Origin: Rotaria sordida
Lineage: Eukaryota > Rotifera > Eurotatoria > Philodinida > Philodinidae
Length of the DNA: 64,000 nucleotides
Assembly: GCA_905250125.1 (NCBI GenBank)
Contig: CAJNOL010000229.1
Location: 1-64,000, forward strand
Direction: 5' to 3'
Shown here: positions 21,909 to 34,100 of the stretch, one piece after another
How the letters are laid out: every line of letters starts with the position of its first letter
Numbering within the stretch: the first letter of the stretch is position 1
The notes under the pieces: model-generated
The model's database searches: none
What the model was told of the DNA's origin: nothing
Seen by the model: the letters and a program-made list of their open reading frames with translations, nothing else
Program-made: the position numbers and the translations under genes

Positions 21909-24900
21909 TTATTTATGTTTATTAGCTTGAGCTCGAGATGATGTTTTTCGATTATGCGTCATATTGAAATCTGAATTAAGTTGTTGTCTTGCTTGTCCAC
22001 ATGCTTGTGCAAGATCAATATCTGTTAATGGAAGTTTATCCATTTTAATTAAAAGTACATCGAATGGTAAACTTTTTGCTGTTTGTTTAATAAGTGCAAT
22101 AAGATCCATTGGATTATCACATTTATGTGCTTTAGTTACAATATCAGGTGGACCAACATCAAGTGTTTCACGTACAATAACAAGAGCTAAACGAAATAAT
22201 ACTTTGACACCTTCACAAAAAAACATATCCCATATGCGAAACAATTGTGGTGCACGATAAGTTCGAGAAAATAATGTCATATACCAATCAAGTGTATATA
22301 ATATTGGATCAACATCAAGTTTACGCTAGAAAATAGAAATCATAAAAATTCCGAATTTAGAATAAGAGAGATTGTTATATAAATCATAATTTTGCAAGAC
22401 TGAGAATACAATCCTTCGCTTGAGATTCGAAACGTTTATCATAAGATAGCACTTAAAATAGTCGAATATTTAAGCTACATTTAATTAACTTCGGAATTAT
22501 TTATTCATTTCCTTAATCATGTCGACGACAATAATAAAGAGACATAAGTAAAAGATACAATCAAAAAAAAGAATAATATCTTGAAACATCACTTTATTCT
22601 AATCATAACAGAGCGATCTCAGATCCACGATTCTGGTCAAAACTTAAGACTTCTCTCTCAGAAAAAAGTCAATTTCGGTCAAATTTATCAATTTTATGAT
22701 TTATGATTCGTTTGATAGAGAAAAATATCTACTCATGAATGCACTATAGATTATTGATGTTTTAGAGAGATTTAAGAATATTGCATAGGTTTTTCTAAAC
22801 TTTCATACTGAAGAAAGTAACATTTTTTTGCAAAAATTTTGATTTTTAAAGTTTTTTAAGTCTCTCTGTTGACTTTCGGTAATGATCAATATATCTATCA
22901 TGCATCGTGAAGTATGATAAGTTAATACAACACTCAAACATGAAAAACTATAGAATGGAATGAAGGTGTGAGTGAACTGGAGACTCATGCTCACACTCAC
23001 ACCCACATCCATCTTACGCTAATTCTTGATAGACTCAATGTATAGAGCTGAAACATTTACTATGAGGTGTCTAATTCGAGATATACTTTCTCTGGAAATT
23101 TTGTCAAGATTGGATGCTCGAAAAAAATTCTTTTGAGGTGGTATCCTTACATGATTAGCTTTATACTTCATTATGTTAAACAGAGTAAATCAAAAGTTTT
23201 CTAAAGAAAGTTGTTGCAACTTGCTATCAACAATATGCATGTTTTACGGAGTTTTTCGATCTCATAGGTTTTGATATGATTTTGTGTTATATATAATAAT
23301 CGACTCAGATGTCACGAATAGACATGTACGCAATCAAAATTTGAATGTGTGCCGAGATCAGGACCGAGACTACGAGAGAAAAGTTGTTTCAATAAGAACT
23401 AAAGATTACAGCATAATATTCTATGACTTTAAGTAAATCATCTTATAAATCATCGATCAGAATATAATTCAAGAGAGATGACTAGACCTGTCAATCCCAA
23501 AGTTTTCGGATCCGAACTCGGTTAATTGAACGTTTTTGGAACCCAGACTCAATGGAGTCGTACTTTGATATTTAAAAAAAAATTCTAATCGAAATTGGCT
23601 AATTGCACCGAAGATACGAGATATGGAATACTTTTTTCCAGTTCTTTGTAATCAACGATTAGCATACTCTACATATTTCTCAGACGACTAGACTCCATCG
23701 GGTCCGAAACTAATTCGACAGGCTGTAGAGATGAGCTAAAAAAGTGATGATCGTCGACTAAGTAAATAAAAAATGAGTATGAAAGAATTTTTTTTAGATA
23801 TGATAAAAATAAATTCTCGAATAGTTTTCTCTGGACTGTGATCGATGGAAGAAAAATTACCTGGACCAGAACCAAAACAAACTTGATTCCATACATCTCT
23901 AGTCCTGAAGTGTCATCTTTTCATTATTCTCGATATATTCGTCTTATACTCATTTTACTTTATTTCTCGTATCAATATAAATTATTCGCTTATGATTCTA
24001 GATAAAAAGACAGCAACTTTAGAAAAGCAACAAGTCTATTTGCTAATATAATAAATAGTTTACAATTCATGATGAATCATTTTTCGAATCTTTCTTATTT
24101 ATGAGAATAAATAAATACTTACTAGTAAACGATAACCTCTTTGTGAAACTCTTTGTATAAGTAATTGTGTTGCTAATGCGTCTTCTTTAACAGCCATTAA
24201 TCCATCACTAAAATAGCCTTTAACATATTCTTCATTAATTTGAACAAATACCCAAAATGCTTGTTCAGGTGGTAAATGCATTAATAGAATAGCAGCAATT
24301 GGTGCTTGTGCTTGACAATAACCAACAGCTGGATCATGAACAGCATATGCTTTAAGAACATCGAATAAACTTTCTTGTCTAAAAATCATAATCAATAAAT
24401 AAATTAAAAATATTATTCAAAAAAATTTTTTCCTTTTACCCGCATCCATTATCTCTAAACATTTCATGATCTGGAAAAGATCTAGCAAGATCCTTTTTTA
24501 TATCTTCAAGAACATTTAAAGCTGGTGTTTGTGTTAAATATAAATTAAATACACTTCCTGTTGGACAATTTCTATCTGCATTTTCATGTCGATATTTAGC
24601 TGCTGATAAATGATACCAACCTTGACCACGTACAGATGGTGGTATACCTTTTCGACAACGTGTTTTCACTTTATCAAAACGTGATTCAATAAATGAAGAC
24701 CATCGTGCAAACATATCAAGCCATTTTTGTTCACGACGACGAGCTACTGATGCTTTTACTGATTCTTCTGTTCTATAAAATAGACACAACACATTGCCTA
24801 ACAAAAAAAAAACGAACTTTTCTTCTTTTTCTTACTCAAGTTCATTCGGTGAAACAAAAAATCCATATGTATTCGGCACTTCATCACGTTGTTGTTCACT

Positions 24901-24921
24901 AGTAAGAGAATAATTAACCAT
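21909..24921 (-). CDS. TBC1D10 homologue: TBC1D10/whacked-type Rab GTPase-activating protein
   Basis: Four exons on the - strand: 24921-24836, 24772-24440, 24378-24123 and 22325-21909. They splice in frame to 1092 nt, 363 aa. The TBC domain fills most of the protein from about residue 60. The arginine finger is R126 in KKDLARSFPDHEMF and the glutamine finger Q162 in GYCQAQAP, so both catalytic residues of TBC GAPs are present. Flanking blocks RKGIPPSVRG, PPEQAFWVFVQI and RIWDMFFCEGVKVLFR are typical of the TBC1D10 (EPI64)/Drosophila whacked subfamily. Family members speed GTP hydrolysis on Rab proteins in membrane traffic; the Rab target here is not deducible. The C-terminus is short and lacks the PDZ-ligand type end known from mammalian EPI64. 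Introns 1 and 2 are about 60 bp; intron 3 is 1.8 kb and holds repeats. The ATG lies 197 bp downstream of the receptor kinase stop. Confidence 0.92.
22326..24122. other. Large third intron of the Rab GAP gene
   Basis: 1.8 kb, against about 60 bp for the gene's other introns. It contains a small head-to-head G/C-rich tract at about 22960-23015. Near 23485-23560 and 23690-23720 are GC-richer words (TTCGGATCCGAACTCGG) like those at 30950 and 31190. The remainder shows nothing recognisable. Confidence 0.6.
22960..23015. repeat. Small head-to-head telomere-like words in an intron
   Basis: GGTGTGAGTG is followed about 20 bases later by CACACTCACACCCACATCC. The words are diverged TGTGGG/CCCACA. The stretch is short, so chance is possible. 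Confidence 0.35.
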
Positions 24922-25118
24922 TGTTTTATTCTAAATTAGACATCATCTAAAATTATAGATACTGTCATTTCTTATTTGTACAGACAACATTATTAAAACA
25001 TAAAATGCAATATTACCGAAACTACATACAAAAAAAAACGAAACCAACAATATATATATATATATATGAATATAAAATAAAAATAAAAAATATAAACAAC
25101 AATTTGAGATTCATATTT

Positions 25119-28100
25119 TTAATGCTGTTCACTGTCATTATCATCAGCTAATAATAAATCTTTTTCATCATTATTATTACTATCCAATAGAACTGTTGCT
25201 GAGCTTGGATTTGATTGAGTATGATAATATGCATTTAAATGAAAATCTTCATTTTCAAATGGAACTAATTCATCAACTATTGATCGAAAAGATATACGAT
25301 CACCGGGTGCAAATGTCCAACAAGCACGCATTAATTTATGTCTAAATGAAAATAAAACAAAAAGTAAAACATCAATAAACTCTTCAAGGAAATTATTAAT
25401 TTTTCTTACAATATTTCTGGACAATTTGGTGGACGTTCAAGTGTTATATTTCCATATCGAACATAATGTACAACTTCTTCATTACCATAACCTTGATAAG
25501 GTTGTTCAGCTAATGTTGCTATTTCCCATAGAAGAACACCAAATGACCTGAAAAACATAATATATCATTCGAGAAAAAAAACATGAACTTTGAATTTTTA
25601 CCAAACATCAGATATGGTATCGAAACGTCCATCTCTTAAACTTTCCGGTGCCATCCATCGAATAGGAAGAAAACTTCGACCACCACGTCGATAATAATCA
25701 GTTTCATAGATATCACGTGTTAATCCAAAATCTATATAAATAAATATTTCATAAGTTTGAATTGTTTAGATCAAATGAACTAAGGTATTGTTGAAAGATG
25801 CTTTTCATATGAATTATTCTGTGTAAATGATTCTTTTAAGTTGAATTGAGTTTTCACAAAAAACAAATGTTTTTTGGTACAGCTCAGCTTTAAGAGTTGT
25901 TTTCAAAAGTCAATGGTTCAGATCAGAACTATTATCGATCTGCGATATCTCTAGCAAATACATGTTCTCAGAGAGATGTATATTAACGTTCTTGAGAACA
26001 GTACAATTATTATATAAGATAAATCAAGAATACGAAAGTTACTGCATAAAGAATGTACACTAAGTTTTGATCTGCTTAATCAGTATTATTTCTTTTACTT
26101 ATTTCATTAATGGAAAAGGCTGATATTAACACATTCAACCCGATGAGACCCACCGGTGGGTCTCACTATATTGTACAGTGATTAGTCGGCTGTGATAACA
26201 AAAGGTTCTCAGAAAATTTTTTCGTCTGTCAGATTTTGTAGAGCTCTCTTTGCCGATCATTTTGGTAGAAAGTTTTTTTTAATTTAATAAATAAATGACG
26301 GTGCTAGGATAGAAATACTGAAAAAAATGAGACAGCTCTGTCTGCGCTAGAGCTATGATTTTTTTTCAGTATTTTGACTCTAGCACTGTCATTTATTTAT
26401 TAAATTTAAGAAACTTTTTTTTATTAAAATGATCGGCAAAGAGAGCTCTACAAAGTCCGACAGACGAAACATTTTCTGAAATCGATTTGTTTTTCATGGT
26501 TGACTACCCATGAAAATACTTAATTATATGTCTGAAAATTTTGGAACTTTTAGTAATTCTTTAGCACATAGTCATTCTATGAATTGCTAGTTATACTACT
26601 AAATTCCGTTTTCGACGAGGTTTCATTTGGCATAAAAGTCAATGTTGATATCATTTGTATTTGGAGCTGTACACTCTAAAAAATATTATTTGCTACCTCG
26701 TAGAATCAAATCGGGTTCAATGTGTTAATAGTATATATGGGTCATTCTAGGCAAAATGACTCATACTAACGTTTCAGTTGACTTTGATTCTTTATAATGG
26801 TTATTTTTCTGAGTAAGTTCTTTTACTATAGATATATGTAAAAATATTGGCTCTTTCAACTAGCTGTGAATTAAAAATGAATTAGTAAATATCTTTCTGA
26901 TCATAAGAGGAAAAATCCTGGATAGACTCTACGACACGAATTGCATCTTTAGTGAGTTTTCAGCAAAATTAGACCTCAAAAACTTCTTCTCTCAAAAACC
27001 AGTTTTTTAGATATCATATCAAGTTCGGAAACATAAACTTTTGTCTTACTATCATCTAGAGATTTTGCAGAAGGGTTTGTACTGTTTGGAAATGGTTTTG
27101 AACTTCTCATTTGATTATAACAGCATTTTTTCGTTTGTATATTCGTACTCAGTCACGTTGCTAACGGAAAGTTAATCGATTGTTTTGAAAAATTTTGGCA
27201 TACTCAGGGAAGACTTTGGATAGAGATTTGGCTACCTTAAGAGTTGTCTACAGAATGTATTATTTAGTTTTCAACAATGCTGCTACAATTTGAACTTTTT
27301 TGAAAACAAAATGCATGAAGTGACAGTTGATGTCCTTTTACGAAGTGACGTTGTTAACGAATGATTTAGTACGTATACTAGATGTATCCATCTATCCTAT
27401 GTCAGAATTTGAACCTTTTGACACTTATTGCTATAAGAATACAAGTATTGTAATATTCCACAGAAGATTTTGAATTATTTTTCGACATATTTCTACTGCT
27501 TCTTTAATTAATGAAACCAGTCGTCAGAAGTTATGTTTTGGATTATTCAATGGTGATGAAATATTCAGAGGAAGTGAATCTTGAGTTAAGCATTTCACGT
27601 TGGTTATGTTAGACTCACGTCAGGAGGATCGTCTATCGGTGTACCACGTTTAGTATATATACTGTTAGCACCAATCCTTTCAATTATTTTTAAAAAAAGC
27701 AGTGATTAAGCAGGTCAAAACTTTGTGAACATCGGTTTTTTATGTACTTATTGAATAATTAATTCGATATCAAAAAACTTAATCCTTCAGGAAATGAAAT
27801 CATCTCACATCACAAACGTAAATATTCTAATTTTACCTCCAACTTTACACGTATGATTTACATTAACAAGACAATTTCTTGCAGCTAAATCTCTATGAAC
27901 AAATTTTTGATCTGATAAATAATACATTCCATCGGCAACATCTAATGCTAATTGAATCATTGCTGATTCAGATAATGTTGGACTATTTGGCTAAAACAAA
28001 AAATAAAAATTTATTAATCTTTAAAATACAAACATTAAATAGATATATTTCATACATTAAGTTCACTTGGTCGATGTCGATAAAGATAATTTTTTAAATC

Positions 28101-31100
28101 TCCATTTACCATTAATTCCATAACAACATAAGGTGGTCGAATACGTGAACATATTCCATATAATTGAATAACATGATAACATCGAAATTGTCTATACAAA
28201 ATAAAGAAAAAAGTTAGAAGAATTTCTTTTTTTTTTCATGTATAGTCTAAACAAACTTCATTATTGATGCTTCTTGTAATAAATCAGTTGGATGTGTTGT
28301 TCGAAGCTTTAAAATAAAAACAAAAATTTCGATTGATTTCATTCTAAAAAGTTTCGTGTTTACTTTAATTGCACATGCTTTTAATGTTCCATCTTGTAAT
28401 TTCAAAACACCTTGATAAACTTGACCAAAATGTCCGTGACCAATAAGTTTATCTAATGTAACAGAATCTTTATCAATTTCCCATCGATCGGGTGTATATA
28501 ATTCTAAATAAAATATTTGAAAAAAACGAATCAAACAAAATGTGAAAAATTAACAAACCATAATTTGGATTTTTTGAAATCGAAGCTTTTGTATCACTTC
28601 GACCATATTTATAATAATAAAGTAGTGCACCAATTAGAAATAATAATAAAAGTGAAGTTAAACCAATCATTAATATAAATACTAATAAACGATTTTGTCG
28701 GGCTAATTCATTACCTGAAATTTATTTATATTTAATCAATAGAATTTGAGAAAAGGAAACACAACAAACATTTAGATATCGAGATAGTCAACTCATCCAT
28801 GCCAAAGAGAATGCGAAAAACCTCCGTCTATAATTCATCGTTTTTCGTAAACTCGTAAAACGAGCTGACGGATTACGGCGAAAATTAATGCAGTAATACG
28901 TCGTTTTCAACAATCAGAATGATTACCCTAGCTAGGCTCAACAATAATGATTAAAGTCGTCGCGACGGCCAAAAACGCGATACCGTATACTGTCTTTTCA
29001 TATAGTTTGTGATCATTAATAGCTGTAAATTGATGTCGGATAGGCACAGTATGACGATCGTATTTTATCATGCCGTAAACAATTGATATTGATCTGAAAA
29101 TCGACTATCCGAACATTTAATATACAGTGAAATACGTTCGTAATATTGCATCTACCAAACGGAGAGAAAAGCATCATTCGAAATGGACGTTTACGACTGT
29201 GGTTATTTCATCTGGAGGCACTGTATTTACATCGTATGTATGCCTTATTCTTATGAAGCGCAGTCGTAAAACATTGGCCTGGGTTACGGTAAAACTGACC
29301 TTATTGTTCGACTAGACTAGCGGATTATTTTCATATAGAATATATGTTAGTTTGAAAATCTAATATACAGCATCATCAACTTAATTCATTTTAAACTTTC
29401 ATAATTTTTCTACAGACATTTATTTCTATTGATCTTACTTGCTAAATCTTTTGTTGTAAAAATTACTTCAAAATATAAATCTGTTGAATTCAATGAATGT
29501 TGTTCACCATTAATATGTTCTCTATCTCCATATTCATTATTTAATCTAGCTATTGTATATGTAATTATTTTTAAACGGTATGTTGTTCTCGGTGACAGGG
29601 TTACATTTACTGAATTTATATCATGTCCAACACAACGTTCTTCTTTTGGTCCATTATTACTATTTTGTCCAATATATATAATATAAAAATAAACAAGTCC
29701 ATTTGGTTGTAATGGTTCTAACCATGATATTTGATAAGTAAGTGATTTTGTATTAGTAGTTATAAGATCAGAATCTTCTATTGGAGCAATTAATTGAACA
29801 TTACGTACTAAATCCCGTGATGCTAGAAGAAAAAAAACACAAAGGAAACTAATTAATAAACGAAAGAATGTAATAAGAAAGAAACAATAATTTTTATAGG
29901 AAAATTTGAACTAATAACAATGAATGATCTGATAAGATGAATCCATTGAGGTCCAATAGAAGGTTTCTTATCGATCATCTGGACTTTTTTTTCTGAAGAA
30001 ATTGATTGAAAAACTGTGTCTGTTTTCTATGAATTAAATATTTTTCAATGATATTTAAATTTATTCTCGAAAAAAAAAATACGAATCAAATTAATCTATT
30101 GATTTAAATTTCGAATATTATTCTAAAAATATTCTTATGAGTTCACTTCAATATCAACTTATGTTATCAAAGTAAAAGCAAAGAAATTGTTTAGTATACC
30201 AATTTATTACTCATTTATTAGTGTTTGTCACTATTCACAATTTATAATTCCATATATCCAGATGAATGAAGTATGGCCAGTTCCAGCCAAAAACTGTAAG
30301 AATTTGAAAGCAAGAATTCAATGATTCAATTCACTGGCTGGGTTTTTCAGCTTCGAGCAGAGCTGGCGGCCATTGAATGCCTAGATCCTAATTTCTATCA
30401 TTTTCTGGTCAGAAACGGTGTCTTTTCGCCGAAAATCCACGATTTCGGGCTGCGGAAGTATTGATCTTACTATTCAAAATAACATGAAGGTCTCAACGAA
30501 TTGAGCTAACTCCAGCTCCTTGAGACCTCTGCTAACGGTAATAAATAACTTCCATTAGTATGACAAGCTAAGCTATGTGTTAGGAAAGGTTGGAATCAGA
30601 TGAATAGTCCATGAGCACTCATAGGTAGGTCATTTAAAAAAAACATGAACTGAGCCGAGTTCAATGTCGATAACCTATAGGTCGGATTTCTTCAGCTCAG
30701 CCTAGCTGATTAGGACCTCGGGTCCCTATAGTAATAAGGAAAAAATTCTGTGCCGTTTAGAGAGCTGCAGATTCATGTTTTTTTGGACCCAGATCCGGAT
30801 TCGTATTCGGACGAAGTTTAAAATTTAGACCCAGATCCGGATTCGTGTTCGGACGAAGTTTAAAGTTTGGACCCAGATCCGGATTCGCGTTCGGACGAAG
30901 TTTAAAATTTGGACCCACACCTGATCCCAAAAAAAATTAAAAATTCGAACTCGGTTGGGCCCAATTGGATCCAAAGTCGAGATTTTTTCGATCAACATCT
31001 GGCAACCTTCGTGTACATGAACAAGTAGAGGATCAAGTTTTCAGCTATTTATTTACTACTCTCAGGAAAACAACTCAACGTACAGTTATGTCTTGTTGCT

Positions 31101-34100
31101 GTATTTCTCATCTGGGGAGCAGTGGGTTCACAAAAACGTGCAACCGGACTCAACAGAAAATTAAAGGTTGGACCCGAACCCGGTTGAGTCCAGGTCCAGA
31201 TCTGGAAGGACCCACAGCTTCCTAGTGTCGTTACAACTCTGCTTATTTGGATGTTGAAGTCATTTCTTACTCCATATACTCTTATTGATAACTTTATAAT
31301 TAGTTTTTCATATCAAATGTCAAAATTATGGATGCACCAATTCCAAATTCAGTCAAACCCAAGAATTGGCTTTGGTACATCTCTAGTTGAAATGGAACTC
31401 TACTTTGACGGTAGAACTATTTTATTTCGATACTCATAGCAATTTCTTTTTCTTAAGACTTAAAATGTTTTGATCAACTTAATAAATTGAATTTTATATA
31501 GACAAAAAGGAACTTTTCTTTGATTCATTAAAATAAATAAAATACATACGATCACCGGGCTTTGTTCTGACAGCTAATATAATTCCATTAAGACTACAAG
31601 CCTCAGATAAAGCTTGTTTTGATATATCATGACATGCATATACTTGAAACATATACATTTGTGCTTCTTTTAAATTATCAATAATAATTTTTGTATCAGA
31701 TACAGATTGATTATACTGATCAATATGTGGTTTATGCTCAACAACGGGTTGTTCTTGAGAATCTGATTTATAATTATCGTTAAAAGCACTACTTTTATCT
31801 TCAAAATAATGATCTAAGTCATTAATAATTGTATCTTTAAGTTCTGGACGAATAAATAATGGATCTTTTCGTTGACTTACAGAATTAATAAGTTGATATT
31901 CAAGTATGGATAAATCAGTAACAACTTGATCAATATTTGTATTTTGTTCATTTTCATCATCTGTTTCATCATCATTATTTGTATTTGCATGAGATATTCG
32001 AGATTTTGGTCGTCCACATCGTGATGATTGTGTAAGATTTAAATGATTAAGTTGAACAGTTTCTTCTGATCGCCAACGATCTTTAGAAAATAAAAAAAGA
32101 AATAAGCAAATTATTTATTCTTTTGTCGTGTATTAATTCATTTTATTTTGCTTTTTATTCAATTCACCTTTCATTAAACAAAGGAAGTTTGAATTATTTA
32201 TTGGTAAACGATCTTCCATTGGTGCATAATAAATAAGATAAGTTTTTATGAGACCATTAGGTTTTGACGGTGGTTGCCATACTAATTCAATTGTTGAATG
32301 AGATAATGACTCACCTCGTAAATTAAGTATTGGTTCAGGTTGACGTTGTAATGTACGAAAATAAGCAATCGGAGAAAATAAACCGATTGTATTAAGATTT
32401 GATGTTATAGATGCATAAACTGCATACCATTCATCACCAGATAGTGTTGTTAACTGCGCACTCATTGTAAACGAAGCACCTTAAAAAAAATGAACCATTT
32501 GTTGAATTTCATTAACTGTTAATTTCGTCTTTTTTTAGACTAAGTAGTAAACTTTTAGAAGCTTAAAAATAATTAATAATAATATAAATATTTTCCTCAA
32601 CAAATATATGTAATAATTCCATATACGTTATACTTGAGATGTACAGAGTAAGCTTTTGTTGTACTCTGTACCCTGACGGAAAGAAAGATAATTAGAAGGC
32701 TTTAACCCACACGCGGAATATACGTAAATTAGTAGCGAAAGTCTTCCTCTACCTAATATGGTGTGTATTATTAAGTCTTATAGTATACCATGGAAACGTC
32801 AATAGAGGGCACTACATTCACTTGACTACAATCTAACATAACGAAAGTGGGACTCCCAATTGACATCTTAGTAGTACACAATAGAACTTGATAATACATA
32901 TATCATTAGATTGAAGAAGTCTTCCTCTACTATATAACCTACATAGATCTTGTTCTGAAGTCAAAAAGTCACCGTAACACTATTATTCGTCTTTTCTAAT
33001 TCTTACTCAGAACACCTCCACATTACAATAGTAAATCGAAAACAATTCAATTCTACAATAATGAGTTCAAAACTGAGATTCCTGTCAGAAAATTTAATAG
33101 AATCTTTGCATCTCGAATTTTTAAAAGAACTTTATTGTTTTTTTTAAAATATATAATCCATTGTATAGTTGTGTTTGTTACTGTTATCTAGAGAAAAATC
33201 TACCATAATTCATTGACATGCAAGTGTCAGTTTAAGAAGAGAAGCTATATTAAACATAGAACAGCAATACTTAACAAAGAGAACAATAACTGATGTGAAG
33301 TGTTCGAGCCGATAGAGAAAATTAGAATCGATACAAAGTACGTTTAAGAGATTATAGTCTTTATTCTTCCATAAAGATTGCTTTGACATTAGATTATGTC
33401 AATGACAACTAGGGAATTAATATTAGAAAATAAAGAGTATAGACATAGTTTTGTTTATTTCTAAGAGAAGGCTGAGCTAATTGTATAGAACGATCATATG
33501 AGAGATTATATTCACAATCTGAAAAAAACATACAATTTTTCATCGTCATACAATCTTAAGCACGAGAACATGTACAATGAAAAGATTAAAAATTCAATTT
33601 ATGAAATGAAGCATTTTTTTTTAGAAGAAGCCTGAATAGATATATCTATATTAAAGAATCAATTCGAATATTAAATATTTATGTTTGACTCTGAAATTCA
33701 AATAAATATTTACCATGAGGTGATGGATTATAATGAACTTTTTCGACTACTCTTGACCATTTACGTGAATTTGTTGCCTCAAAATGTGTTTCATTTTTTG
33801 TTCGTGTTGTTTTATAATAAACTGATAAAAATGGTCGACGTAAATGTTCAGCTGTACCACTTGAACGAAGAAATAATTCTTTTGGTATAGCAACACTAAC
33901 TCGTGCTGTTAATGAACGTATTTTATCAATTGTTATTTTTAAAAAACTTGATTCACATGATGCTAAATATCCATTAGCATATTCATTCCTTGTATCTCGT
34001 GTTACTTGAAGTTCTAAATAATAAAATTGAAATTTTTCAATACAAAAAACAACAACATCAAACCTTTTTCACGTGTAGTTGTATAATTAATAAAATTTAT

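Larger units (their letters stand above)
25732..27836. other. 2.1-kb intron in the receptor kinase domain
   Basis: This intron separates the HRD and DFG exons. It holds a piggyBac-like element (26130-26724) directly followed by one copy of a dispersed repeat (26776-27360). Donor and acceptor remain normal, so the insertions do not break the frame. Confidence 0.8.

Noticed and set aside
28790..29320. A foldback element in the receptor intron
   Set aside because: Only faint inverted similarity between the halves; not enough to call.
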